Source of the DNA: Serratia nevei
GTDB lineage: Bacteria; Pseudomonadota; Gammaproteobacteria; Enterobacterales; Enterobacteriaceae
Reading direction: 5' to 3'
DNA: 64,000 nt
Assembly: GCF_037948395.1 (NCBI RefSeq)
Contig: NZ_CP149940.1
Coordinates: forward strand, 620,001-684,000
The notes under the pieces are model-generated. The model did no database searches, was not told the DNA's origin, and was given only the letters and a program-made list of their open reading frames with translations. Both the position numbers and the translations under genes were made by a program. Each line of letters begins with the position of its first letter. Positions within the stretch are counted from its first letter, which is position 1. Shown one piece after another: positions 1-7,757 of this stretch.

Positions 1-1
1 G

Positions 2-442
2 GCGCTGGTGGATCACTCGATGATGTCCAACCCGCGCCGCGTGGCGGTGGGCCTGGAGCAGAACCGGTTGGCGATCCTGCTGGCGGTGCTGCACCGGCAC
101 GGCGGGCTGCAGATGTCGGATCAGGACGTGTTCGTCAACGTGGTCGGCGGGGTAAAGGTCAGCGAGACCAGCGCCGATCTGGCGCTGCTGATGTCGCTGG
201 TTTCGAGCCTGCGCGATCGGCCGCTGCCGAACGATCTGGTGGTGTTCGGCGAAGTGGGGTTGGCGGGGGAGATCCGCCCGGTGCCGAGCGGCCAGGAGCG
301 CATCTCCGAAGCGGCCAAGCACGGCTTCAAGCGCGCCATCGTGCCGCACGGCAACATGCCGAAGAAGCCGCCGGCCAACATGCAGGTGTTCGGGGTCAAG
401 AAGCTGGCGGACGCGCTGGACGTGCTGGAAGAGTTTTATTAA
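2..442 (+). CDS. radA: DNA repair protein RadA (Sms), C-terminal part
   Basis: This is the 3' end of radA; the gene begins outside the window, so the zinc finger, RecA-like ATPase and KNRFG motif are not visible. The 146 residues seen are the Lon-protease-like domain, which acts as a scaffold without peptidase function in this family, and match the E. coli RadA C-terminus almost throughout (for example ANPRRVAVGLEQNRLAILL-like and VFGEVGLAGEIRPVPSGQER segments). RadA helps process branched recombination intermediates in the cytoplasm. It lies 58 bp upstream of nadR on the same strand, the E. coli order radA-nadR. The reading frame is open from base 2 to the TAA at 440-442. Confidence 0.97.
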   Translation, partial: ALVDHSMMSNPRRVAVGLEQNRLAILLAVLHRHGGLQMSDQDVFVNVVGGVKVSETSADLALLMSLVSSLRDRPLPNDLVVFGEVGLAGEIRPVPSGQERISEAAKHGFKRAIVPHGNMPKKPPANMQVFGVKKLADALDVLEEFY

Positions 443-474
443 TGTCGCCGACGGCGAGAAAGATATGCTATTTT

Positions 475-490
475 GTTTAGCATACTAAAC
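475..490. promoter_or_regulatory. NadR box in front of nadR
   Basis: The 16-bp sequence GTTTAGCATACTAAAC is a near-perfect inverted repeat with half-sites GTTTAG and CTAAAC. With flanking T474 it fits the known NadR operator pattern TGTTTA-N6-TAAACA except for the last base. It abuts the ribosome binding site GGAGG (491-495) of nadR, so bound repressor would block a promoter just upstream. Autoregulation of nadR is an inference from this placement. Confidence 0.75.
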
Positions 491-500
491 GGAGGTGGCC

Positions 501-1772
501 ATGCCGCAATTTGATTACCTGAAGACGTCCATTAAGCAAAAGGGCTGTACTTTGCAGCAGGTGGCGGATGCCAGCGGCATGACCAAAGGCTATCTCAGCC
601 AGCTGTTGAACGACAAGATCAAAAGCCCGAGCGCGCAAAAGCTCGAGGCGCTGCACCGTTTTCTCGGGCTGGAGTTCCCGCGTAAAGAGGTTAAAGTCGG
701 CGTGGTGTTTGGTAAATTTTACCCGCTGCACACCGGCCACATCTACCTGATCCAGCGCGCCTGCAGCCAGGTGGACGAGCTGCACGTTATCTTGTGCCAT
801 GACGAGCCGCGCGATCGCGAGCTGTTCGAGAACAGTTCGATGTCGCAACAGCCGACGGTCAGCGATCGCCTGCGCTGGCTGCTGCAGACCTTCAAGTACC
901 AGAAAAACATCCATATCCACTCGTTCGACGAACAGGGCATCGAACCCTATCCGCACGGCTGGAACGTGTGGAGCGACGGCATGAAGGCCTTTATGGAACA
1001 GAAGGGCATCGTGCCGAGCTTCATCTATTCCAGCGAAGCGCAGGATGCGCCGCGCTACCGCGAGCATCTGGGCATCGAAACCATTTTGGTCGACCCCGAG
1101 CGTTCGTTCATGAACATCAGCGGCAATCAGATCCGCCAAGATCCGTTCCGCTATTGGGACTACATCCCGACCGAGGTGAAGCCGTTCTTCGTGCGCACCG
1201 TAGCGATCCTCGGCGGCGAATCGAGCGGCAAGTCGACGTTGGTCAACAAGTTGGCCAACATCTTCAACACCACCAGTGCCTGGGAATATGGCCGCGATTA
1301 CGTGTTTTCGCACCTGGGCGGCGACGAGATGGCGCTGCAGTATTCCGACTACGACAAAATTGCCCTCGGGCAGGCGCAATACGTGGATTTCGCGGTCAAG
1401 TACGCCAACAAGGTGGCGTTTATCGATACCGATTTCGTGACTACGCAGGCATTTTGCAAAAAGTACGAAGGGCGTGAACACCCCTTCGTGCAGGCGCTGA
1501 TCGACGAATACCGTTTCGATCTGGTGATCCTGCTGGAAAACAACACGCCGTGGGTGGCGGACGGCCTGCGCAGCCTCGGCAGCACCGCCGATCGCCTGGC
1601 GTTCCAGCGCCTGCTGGAGGAGATGCTGCGCGCCAACAACATCGAGTACGTGCACGTTGAGTCCAGCGATTACGAAGAGCGTTTCCTGCGCTGCGTCGAG
1701 CTGGTGCAACAGCTGCTGGCGGCGGACGCCGGCCGGTTGAGCGCGCCCGCCCATCGTCACGCGGCAGGCTGA
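501..1772 (+). CDS. nadR: Trifunctional NAD regulator NadR (repressor / NMN adenylyltransferase / ribosylnicotinamide kinase)
   Basis: NadR represses NAD synthesis and uptake genes when NAD is high, and salvages nicotinamide riboside through its kinase and weak NMN adenylyltransferase activities. Three domains are visible in the 423 residues: an N-terminal helix-turn-helix (about 18-37, LQQVADASGMTKGYLSQLLN), a nucleotidyltransferase domain opening with GKFYPLHTGH (71-80), and a kinase with Walker A GGESSGKST (238-246). The ATG at 501 is chosen because GGAGG sits at 491-495 and the protein then starts like E. coli NadR; a GTG at 495 would overlap the Shine-Dalgarno. A NadR box directly precedes the gene. 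About 13 residues longer than E. coli NadR, mostly at the C-terminus. Confidence 0.95.
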   Translation: MPQFDYLKTSIKQKGCTLQQVADASGMTKGYLSQLLNDKIKSPSAQKLEALHRFLGLEFPRKEVKVGVVFGKFYPLHTGHIYLIQRACSQVDELHVILCHDEPRDRELFENSSMSQQPTVSDRLRWLLQTFKYQKNIHIHSFDEQGIEPYPHGWNVWSDGMKAFMEQKGIVPSFIYSSEAQDAPRYREHLGIETILVDPERSFMNISGNQIRQDPFRYWDYIPTEVKPFFVRTVAILGGESSGKSTLVNKLANIFNTTSAWEYGRDYVFSHLGGDEMALQYSDYDKIALGQAQYVDFAVKYANKVAFIDTDFVTTQAFCKKYEGREHPFVQALIDEYRFDLVILLENNTPWVADGLRSLGSTADRLAFQRLLEEMLRANNIEYVHVESSDYEERFLRCVELVQQLLAADAGRLSAPAHRHAAG

Positions 1773-1905
1773 GTAAAATTAGCGTAATGTGCGATCGATG
1801 CGGCAGAAACGCCACCCAGGCGCACATTTAACGGCTTGTTTAAACATGGTTCATTCGACAGCGACTAAGTTAAGATTTTCTTTACAATAACGCTTAGAAG
1901 AAGAC

Positions 1906-3339
1906 ATGTCTTATCGCTTACTCGCTCTCTGGTTGGTCTGCTATGCCGCAGCCTGGACGCTGCTGACTGTTCATCTCGATCCTACCCTGCCTTACGACGC
2001 CGTCGAGGCGCTCAACTGGGGCCTCAACGGCGAGTGGGGCTCACCGAAAAATCCGTGGCTGGTCGGTGCGGCGATGCATCCGGCGATCTGGCTGTCGTGG
2101 CTGCCGCTGAACGTTTACTGGTATGGCGGGCACTTCATCGCCATCGCCATCGGCATGTTGGGCGTCTGGCTGTTGGCGCGGCGCCTGAGCGGCAGCACCT
2201 CGCTGGCCTGGATGGCGCTGCTGACGCTCAACCTGTCCGGCATCATCAATTTCGACATTATTCCCTACAACGACAACTACCTGTTGGTGATGCTGTGGCC
2301 GTGGATGGCGCTGTTCTTCCACATGGCGATCTCGCGTTCGGCCAACTGGTGGCCGGCCTTCGCGTTGGTGGCCGGTCTGGCGATGATGGCGAAATACTCG
2401 ACCTTCGCCTTCGTCTATTTCGTGGCGCTGTCGACGCTGTTCGTACCGCAGGTCCGCCGCTGCTATCGGCAGCCGCAGTTCTATCTGGCGGTGGCGATCT
2501 GGCTGGCGTTGGTGTTGCCGAACGTGTTCTGGCTCTGGAACCACGACTTTGCCGCCTTCAAATGGGTGGATTCGCAGATCAAGATGCAGCTCAACCTCGA
2601 CATGCTGCAGTCGCTGCTGCTGGTGTTCTATCCGTCGCTGGTGCTGTGGGCGATCCTGCGGCGCAGCGGGGCGGTGCTGGCCTGGCCATCGGCGTTGCCG
2701 ATGCGGGTGCTGTTGTGGATCTATCTGTTGCCGCTCGGCATTATCACTTTCTGGTTCTCCTTCAACGTCGGCGGCCGGTTGACCGAGTGGCTGCAGCCGT
2801 TCTTCATGCTGGCGCCCGCGCTGCTGGTCGGCTGCGTGCGTCAGCCGCCGGTGCGTTCACTGCGCGCGGCGACCCTCGGGCTGATGTGCGCAGCGCTGGC
2901 GGTCTATCTGGGGTATGCCGCAGTGATGGTGGGCAACGTGCGCAACGCCGGCCAGAAAATGGTGGGTATCAAGGCGTTCAGCGCCGGGGTGGAGCGGCAG
3001 TGGCAGGAGCGGTATGGCGTCGATCTACGCTACGTTGGCGGCGAATACCTGTCGCAGTGGATGACGGTGTACGCCGGTTCCCGGCCGCAGACCATTACGC
3101 GTTGGTCCAATCATACGCGCCCGAATATCTACAACGTCAACATCAGCTATCCGCAGATTGCGCAGCACGGCGTCGCCCTGTTCGGCCGGTTGGGCGAAGA
3201 CTGCGCGCACAGCGACTTCGGCGGTGAGTTGGCCCACTGGCCGAAGATGCGCCTCGATTGGCAGCAGACGCTGACGTTCCGCGCCGATCCGCATGCCGAC
3301 GAGCAGACGCTGTGCGTCGGCTTCGTCCGCCCGCAGTAA
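1906..3339 (+). CDS. GT-C family membrane glycosyltransferase (PMT/ArnT-like, GT39/83)
   Basis: A 477-residue polytopic membrane protein with about ten hydrophobic helices. It opens with a signal-anchor helix followed by a periplasmic loop holding D31-x-x-E34, the position where GT-C enzymes of the ArnT/PMT type keep catalytic acidic residues, and ends in a soluble periplasmic domain (about 340-477). Such enzymes transfer a sugar from a polyprenyl phosphate to lipid A, protein or another surface acceptor; neither donor nor acceptor can be read from the sequence. No flippase or sugar-lipid synthase is adjacent, so it is an orphan glycosyltransferase. It is absent from this position in E. coli K-12. 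The ATG at 1906 follows a purine-rich AGAAGAAGA. A GC-rich hairpin closes the gene (3340-3360). Confidence 0.75.
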   Translation: MSYRLLALWLVCYAAAWTLLTVHLDPTLPYDAVEALNWGLNGEWGSPKNPWLVGAAMHPAIWLSWLPLNVYWYGGHFIAIAIGMLGVWLLARRLSGSTSLAWMALLTLNLSGIINFDIIPYNDNYLLVMLWPWMALFFHMAISRSANWWPAFALVAGLAMMAKYSTFAFVYFVALSTLFVPQVRRCYRQPQFYLAVAIWLALVLPNVFWLWNHDFAAFKWVDSQIKMQLNLDMLQSLLLVFYPSLVLWAILRRSGAVLAWPSALPMRVLLWIYLLPLGIITFWFSFNVGGRLTEWLQPFFMLAPALLVGCVRQPPVRSLRAATLGLMCAALAVYLGYAAVMVGNVRNAGQKMVGIKAFSAGVERQWQERYGVDLRYVGGEYLSQWMTVYAGSRPQTITRWSNHTRPNIYNVNISYPQIAQHGVALFGRLGEDCAHSDFGGELAHWPKMRLDWQQTLTFRADPHADEQTLCVGFVRPQ

Positions 3340-3360
3340 CGGCGGCGCAGGGCGCCGCCG
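3340..3360. terminator. GC-rich hairpin between convergent genes
   Basis: CGGCGGCGC (3340-3348) pairs with GCGCCGCCG (3352-3360) around a 3-nt loop, between the convergent glycosyltransferase and oxidoreductase genes. There is no U-run on either side, so it may only stabilise 3' ends rather than act as a full intrinsic terminator. Confidence 0.4.
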
Positions 3361-3370
3361 CGATTCAGAC

Positions 3371-4372
3371 TTAGTAAGCGATAACCAGCTTGCCTTGCAT
3401 ATGGCCGCCGAGCAACTGTCGATGCGCGGCGGTCAGCGTGTCTACCGACAGCCCGTGCAGGGTTTCGCTCAGCGTGGTGCTCAGCTTGCCTTCGTCCAGC
3501 AACTGCGCCATCTGCTGCAGGATCTTGCCTTGCTGCGCGATGTCCGGGGTGGTGAACATGCTGCGGGTGAACATGAATTCCCAGTGCAGCGCGGCGCTTT
3601 TCAGCTTCAGCGCGTTTTGATCCAACGGCTGCGCGTTCTCGACGATGGTGCAGATATGGCCCAGCGGCGCGACCAGCTCGGCCATCACCGGCCAGTGGCC
3701 GTCGGTATCGTTCAGGCACAGGATGTAATCCACCTGCTCGATGCCGTGCTGAGCCAGGTTGCCTTTCAGATCGCGGTAGTCCACCACCAGATCGGCGCCG
3801 CGTTCACGGCACCAGGCGGCGGATTCCGGCCTTGAGGCGGTGGCGATCACTTTCACCTTGCTGCGCAATGCGGCCAGCGGAATGGCCAGCGAGCCGACTC
3901 CGCCGGCGCCGCCGATGATCAACAGCGTCTTGTGCTCCGGCGCATTCTGAATGTTCAGGTGTTCGAACAGCGCCTCCCAGGCGGTGAGGGCGGTGAGCGG
4001 CAGGGCGGCGGACTCGGCCCAGTTCAGGCTGCGCGGCTTGTGCGCGGCGATGCGTGAGTCGATCAGCTGGTGGCTGCTGTTGCTGCCGGGACGGGTGATG
4101 TCGCCGGCGTACCAGACTTCATCGCCGGGCTTGAAGCCGCTGACGCCGCTGCCCACGCCCACCACGATGCCGCTGGCGTCCCAGCCGAGAATGCGCGGCT
4201 GCTGCAGGCCGCTTTTCTGCAGACCGGCGTGCACTTTGGTGTCCACCGGGTTGACCGACACGGCTTTCACCTCCACCAGCAGATCGTACTGGCCGGGAAC
4301 CGGCATATCCGGTGAAATTTCGATGAAACCGGCGGGGTTCTGCGGGTCTACGGCAATGGCTTTTATCGACAT
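3371..4372 (-). CDS. Zinc-type alcohol dehydrogenase-like quinone oxidoreductase (MDR family)
   Basis: A 333-residue medium-chain dehydrogenase/reductase. The N-terminal GroES-like domain has the PxxLGWDASG region (59-68), and the Rossmann fold carries GGAGGVGS (154-161) for NAD(P)H binding. The cysteine cluster that binds structural zinc in classical alcohol dehydrogenases is not present, which places it with zinc-independent quinone-oxidoreductase-like members despite the usual family name. Substrate unknown; reduction of quinones or enones is an inference from the family. The ATG at 4372 is preceded by GAAAGGAG (SD) on the minus strand; an upstream in-frame start would lack one. It is divergent from a LysR gene 97 bp away, a common regulator-target arrangement. 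Confidence 0.85.
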   Translation of the reverse strand: MSIKAIAVDPQNPAGFIEISPDMPVPGQYDLLVEVKAVSVNPVDTKVHAGLQKSGLQQPRILGWDASGIVVGVGSGVSGFKPGDEVWYAGDITRPGSNSSHQLIDSRIAAHKPRSLNWAESAALPLTALTAWEALFEHLNIQNAPEHKTLLIIGGAGGVGSLAIPLAALRSKVKVIATASRPESAAWCRERGADLVVDYRDLKGNLAQHGIEQVDYILCLNDTDGHWPVMAELVAPLGHICTIVENAQPLDQNALKLKSAALHWEFMFTRSMFTTPDIAQQGKILQQMAQLLDEGKLSTTLSETLHGLSVDTLTAAHRQLLGGHMQGKLVIAY

Positions 4373-4469
4373 GATTGTACTCCTTTCAAATGATGCCCCC
4401 AGTGTAGACCCGCGGCAGTGGGGTGATAAGATGGACAATATCTAACTGAGTGTTCGTTTAAGGTGAACA
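4373..4469. promoter_or_regulatory. Divergent promoter region, oxidoreductase / LysR
   Basis: The 97 bp separate two divergent starts and must contain both promoters and, if the LysR protein controls its neighbour, its operator. No unambiguous T-N11-A palindrome stood out by eye. Confidence 0.45.
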
Positions 4470-5381
4470 ATGGAATTCAAACAGCTGCAGGACATGGCGC
4501 TGTTCGCGCTGGTGGCGGAGTGCGGCAGCTTCACCGCCGCCGCACAGCGCGTGGGATTGCCGAAATCCAGCGTCAGCCAGCGCATCAGCCAGCTCGAACA
4601 GACGCTGGGGCTGCGCTTGCTCAACCGCACCACGCGCCAGCTGAACCTGACCTTCGCCGGTGAGCGTTATCTGGAACATTGTCAGGCGATGATGTCCGCC
4701 GCCGAACGCGCCGATCTGGCGCTGCAGCGGCTGCGCGATAACCCGAGCGGCCGCCTGCGCATCTCGACGCCCGCCGGGCTGGGGGCGACCCTGGTGGCGC
4801 GGCTGGCGGCGGATTTTCAGCGCCAGTACCCGGACGTTTCGCTGGAGGTGTCGGTGTCCGATGCCATGGTGGATCTGGTACAGGAAGGCTTCGATGCCGC
4901 GTTGCGCACCGGCAAGCCGCAGGATTCTTCGCTGATCGGTCGCCGTCTCGGGTATGCGCCGCGCTATCTGTTGGCGGCGCCGTCCTATCTGGCGCAGCAT
5001 CCGCCGATCGAACACCCGCAGCAGCTGCAACAGCATCGCTGCATCGCCCACCGCGCCTGGACGGCCTGGAATCTGCGCTGCGGCGACGACTATTACCGTT
5101 GGCAGCTGCCGCTGGCGCACACCACCGACAACCTGCTGTATGCGCGTGAATGCGCTATCGCCGGTGCGGGGATCACGTTGTTGCCGGCGTTTCTCAGCCG
5201 CGAGGTGGTGGCGCAGAAGCTGTTGGTGGAAGTCTTGCCGGCGTGGCGCGCGGAGGGTAATGAGCTGTATCTGGTCTACCCGAGCCGCAAGCTGAATTCC
5301 CCGGCGCTGGCCTGTTTTATCGATGTGGTGCTGCAGCACCCGGCGTTTGATGACTACGCGCGCGAGCTGGCGCGGGAATAA
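4470..5381 (+). CDS. LysR-family transcriptional regulator
   Basis: A 303-residue LysR-type regulator. The N-terminal winged helix-turn-helix reads SFTAAAQRVGLPKSSVSQRI (about 24-43), followed by the linker helix and a periplasmic-binding-protein-like effector domain (about 90-295). It resembles the DsdC/AaeR-type group whose members usually control an adjacent divergent gene, here the MDR oxidoreductase. Effector unknown. The ATG at 4470 follows AAGGTGAAC. It is convergent with ettA and the two share a terminator at 5379-5404. Confidence 0.85.
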   Translation: MEFKQLQDMALFALVAECGSFTAAAQRVGLPKSSVSQRISQLEQTLGLRLLNRTTRQLNLTFAGERYLEHCQAMMSAAERADLALQRLRDNPSGRLRISTPAGLGATLVARLAADFQRQYPDVSLEVSVSDAMVDLVQEGFDAALRTGKPQDSSLIGRRLGYAPRYLLAAPSYLAQHPPIEHPQQLQQHRCIAHRAWTAWNLRCGDDYYRWQLPLAHTTDNLLYARECAIAGAGITLLPAFLSREVVAQKLLVEVLPAWRAEGNELYLVYPSRKLNSPALACFIDVVLQHPAFDDYARELARE

Positions 5382-5404
5382 AAAAAGGCGCCGCATGCGG
5401 CGCC
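5379..5404 (-). terminator. Intrinsic terminator of ettA
   Basis: A perfect 18-bp palindrome GGCGCCGCATGCGGCGCC (5387-5404) is flanked on its left by eight A residues (5379-5386), which become the U-tract of the ettA transcript. It starts eight bases after the ettA stop codon. It may weakly stop the LysR transcript as well. Confidence 0.85.
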
Positions 5405-5411
5405 TGGGGGA

Positions 5412-7079
5412 TTACTTGGCGATCTTCTTGTACTTGATGCGGTGCGGCTCGAGCGCGTCGGCGCCCAGCGTACGCTTCTTGTACTCTTCGTACTCGGTGA
5501 AGTTGCCTTCGAAGAATTCCACCTTGCCCTCGTCCTGGTAGTCCAGGATGTGGGTGGCGATACGGTCGAGGAACCAACGGTCGTGCGAGATCACCATGGC
5601 GCAGCCAGGGAATTCCAGCAGGGCGTTTTCCAGCGCGCGCAGGGTTTCGATATCCAGGTCGTTGGTCGGTTCATCGAGCAGCAGCACGTTGCCGCCAACC
5701 TGCAGCAGCTTGGCCAGGTGCAGACGGCCACGCTCACCGCCGGACAGCTCGCCCACGCGTTTGCCCTGATCGACGCCCTTGAAGTTGAAGCGGCCGACAT
5801 AGGCGCGGCTCGGCATCTCGGTGTTGCCGATGCGCATGATGTCCTGCCCGCCGGAAACTTCTTCCCACACGGTTTTCGAGCCGTCCATGCTGTCGCGGAA
5901 CTGATCGACGGACGCCAGCTTGACGGTATCGCCCAGCACGATGCTGCCGGAGTCAGGCTGTTCCTGACCGGACATCATGCGGAACAGCGTGGATTTACCC
6001 GCGCCGTTCGGACCGATGATGCCGACGATTGCCCCTTTCGGCACTGAGAACGACAGGTCGTCGATCAGCAGGCGGTCGCCGTAGGACTTGCGCAGGTTGC
6101 TGACTTCGACCACTTTATCGCCCAGGCGTGCGCCAGGTGGAATGAACAGTTCGTTGGTTTCGTTGCGTTTCTGGTATTCGGTGTTGTTCAGCTCTTCGAA
6201 GCGGGCCAAACGGGCCTTGCCTTTGGACTGACGGCCTTTGGCACCCTGACGCACCCACTCCAGCTCTTTCTCGATCGACTTGCGACGAGCGGCTTCGGCG
6301 GAGGCTTCCTGCGCCAGACGCGCGTCTTTCTGCTCCAGCCAGGAAGAGTAGTTGCCTTCCCATGGAATGCCCTCGCCGCGGTCCAGTTCGAGGATCCAGC
6401 CGGCCACGTTATCCAGGAAGTAACGGTCGTGGGTGATCGCCACCACGGTGCCTTCGAAATCGTGCAGGAAGCGTTCCAGCCAGGCCACGGACTCGGCGTC
6501 CAGGTGGTTGGTCGGTTCGTCCAGCAGCAGCATGTCCGGTTTTTCGAGCAGCAGGCGGCACAGCGCTACGCGGCGACGCTCACCCCCGGACAGGTGGGCG
6601 ATTTTGGCGTCCCAGTCCGGCAGGCGCAGCGCATCGGCGGCGCGTTCCAGTTGGGCGTTGAGGTTGTGACCGTCGTGCGCCTGAATGATCTCTTCCAAGC
6701 GGCCCTGTTCGGCGGCCAGCTTGTCGAAGTCTGCGCCTTCTTCCGCGTACAGCGCGTACACTTCGTCCAGGCGTTTCAGCGCGCCGACCACTTCTGCCAG
6801 CGCTTCTTCCACCGATTCACGCACGGTGTGTTCGAGGTTAAGCTGCGGCTCCTGCGGCAGGTAACCGATCTTGATGCCCGGCTGTGGGCGCGCTTCCCCT
6901 TCGATGTCGGTATCGATGCCGGCCATGATGCGCAGCAGGGTGGACTTACCGGCGCCGTTCAGGCCCAGTACGCCGATTTTGGCCCCAGGGAAGAAGCTCA
7001 GGGAGATGTTTTTCAAAATATGACGCTTCGGCGGTACGACCTTGCCGACGCGGTGCATGGTATAGACGTATTGAGCCAC
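5412..7079 (-). CDS. ettA: Energy-dependent translational throttle protein EttA (ABC-F)
   Basis: EttA is a soluble ABC-F ATPase that binds the ribosomal E site and gates the first steps of elongation according to the ADP/ATP ratio. The 555 residues, the same length as E. coli EttA and highly similar throughout, hold two ABC domains: Walker A GLNGAGKST (39-47) with signature LSGGERRRV, and GPNGAGKST with LSGGERGRL. They are separated by the arginine/lysine-rich P-site tRNA interaction arm. The start is GTG (bases 7077-7079 on the complement), since the protein then begins MAQYVYTMHRVGK like the E. coli protein. Monocistronic, ending in a strong terminator. E. coli places it next to slt; here a yfiRNB-type operon intervenes. 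Confidence 0.97.
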   Translation of the reverse strand: MAQYVYTMHRVGKVVPPKRHILKNISLSFFPGAKIGVLGLNGAGKSTLLRIMAGIDTDIEGEARPQPGIKIGYLPQEPQLNLEHTVRESVEEALAEVVGALKRLDEVYALYAEEGADFDKLAAEQGRLEEIIQAHDGHNLNAQLERAADALRLPDWDAKIAHLSGGERRRVALCRLLLEKPDMLLLDEPTNHLDAESVAWLERFLHDFEGTVVAITHDRYFLDNVAGWILELDRGEGIPWEGNYSSWLEQKDARLAQEASAEAARRKSIEKELEWVRQGAKGRQSKGKARLARFEELNNTEYQKRNETNELFIPPGARLGDKVVEVSNLRKSYGDRLLIDDLSFSVPKGAIVGIIGPNGAGKSTLFRMMSGQEQPDSGSIVLGDTVKLASVDQFRDSMDGSKTVWEEVSGGQDIMRIGNTEMPSRAYVGRFNFKGVDQGKRVGELSGGERGRLHLAKLLQVGGNVLLLDEPTNDLDIETLRALENALLEFPGCAMVISHDRWFLDRIATHILDYQDEGKVEFFEGNFTEYEEYKKRTLGADALEPHRIKYKKIAK

Positions 7080-7192
7080 GTTGCTCTAAGCCTCTCTATA
7101 TCAGTATTTATAGGATGTCTGGCGGCATGAGTGTAGCCCGTTTCGATCTCGGATCCCAGACATCGCTCAGCGATCGCTAAGTATAACCGTTT

Positions 7193-7212
7193 ATGCGCCG
7201 ATAAAGGCGCAT
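7193..7212. other. Small hairpin after yfiB
   Basis: ATGCGCC (7193-7199) and GGCGCAT (7206-7212) form a 7-bp stem with a 6-nt loop just past the yfiB stop. There is no U-run, so a 3'-end stabilising structure is as likely as a terminator. Confidence 0.35.
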
Positions 7213-7221
7213 ATTGGTGGC

Positions 7222-7719
7222 TTATGGCGTGACGACGATCGCGACGCGGCGGTTTTCCGCGCGGCCGCTGGAGGTGCGGTTATCGGCAACGGGATCGCGC
7301 TTGCCCATGCCGCGGGTTTCGATATTGGCGCGCGGAATGCCGACGCTGGCCAGCAGATCGGCCACCGCATCGGCGCGGCGCAGGGAGAGCTGATCGTTAT
7401 AGCTGTCTTCACCGTAGTTGTCGGTATGGCCGTCCAGGCGGAACTTGGTGATGCCGACGCTCAGCAGCGCACGGCCCATCTTCTGCACCGTCTCGGTGCT
7501 TTCCGGGTTCAGCTTGCCGATGTTGTTGCCGAACAGCACCTTATCCGACAGGCCAAACTCCCAGCCGTTATCGGTCAGCTTGAAGCCCTGCGATTGCAGC
7601 AGCGCGATCTGCTCGGGCGTCAGGCCCTGCGGCTTGCTCTGGCAGCCGGCGAGCGCCAGCAGGGCGACGAACACCATCGTCAGCAGTGAAAAACGACCTT
7701 TAAACAGTTGCTGTATCAT
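7222..7719 (-). CDS. yfiB: YfiB-like OmpA-domain outer-membrane lipoprotein
   Basis: A 165-residue lipoprotein: signal peptide with lipobox LAGC, a short linker, and a C-terminal OmpA-like peptidoglycan-binding domain (about 50-165) with the typical LDGHTDNYG and RRADAVADLL segments. In the YfiBNR (Yersinia HmsCDE) system the outer-membrane lipoprotein captures the periplasmic inhibitor YfiR and so frees the diguanylate cyclase YfiN. Its place as last gene after yfiR and yfiN supports this role. The ATG at 7719 is preferred over an in-frame TTG two codons upstream because AGGGA lies 8 nt before it. The gap to yfiN is 38 bp, consistent with one transcript. Confidence 0.85.
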   Translation of the reverse strand: MIQQLFKGRFSLLTMVFVALLALAGCQSKPQGLTPEQIALLQSQGFKLTDNGWEFGLSDKVLFGNNIGKLNPESTETVQKMGRALLSVGITKFRLDGHTDNYGEDSYNDQLSLRRADAVADLLASVGIPRANIETRGMGKRDPVADNRTSSGRAENRRVAIVVTP

Positions 7720-7757
7720 AGTCAAAATCCCTAGTTCAAGTGTTATAGCCGGGGCTC

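Noticed and set aside
477..1760. A 427-codon open frame antisense to nadR
   Set aside because: It is compositional shadow of nadR with no recognisable domain and no start signals.
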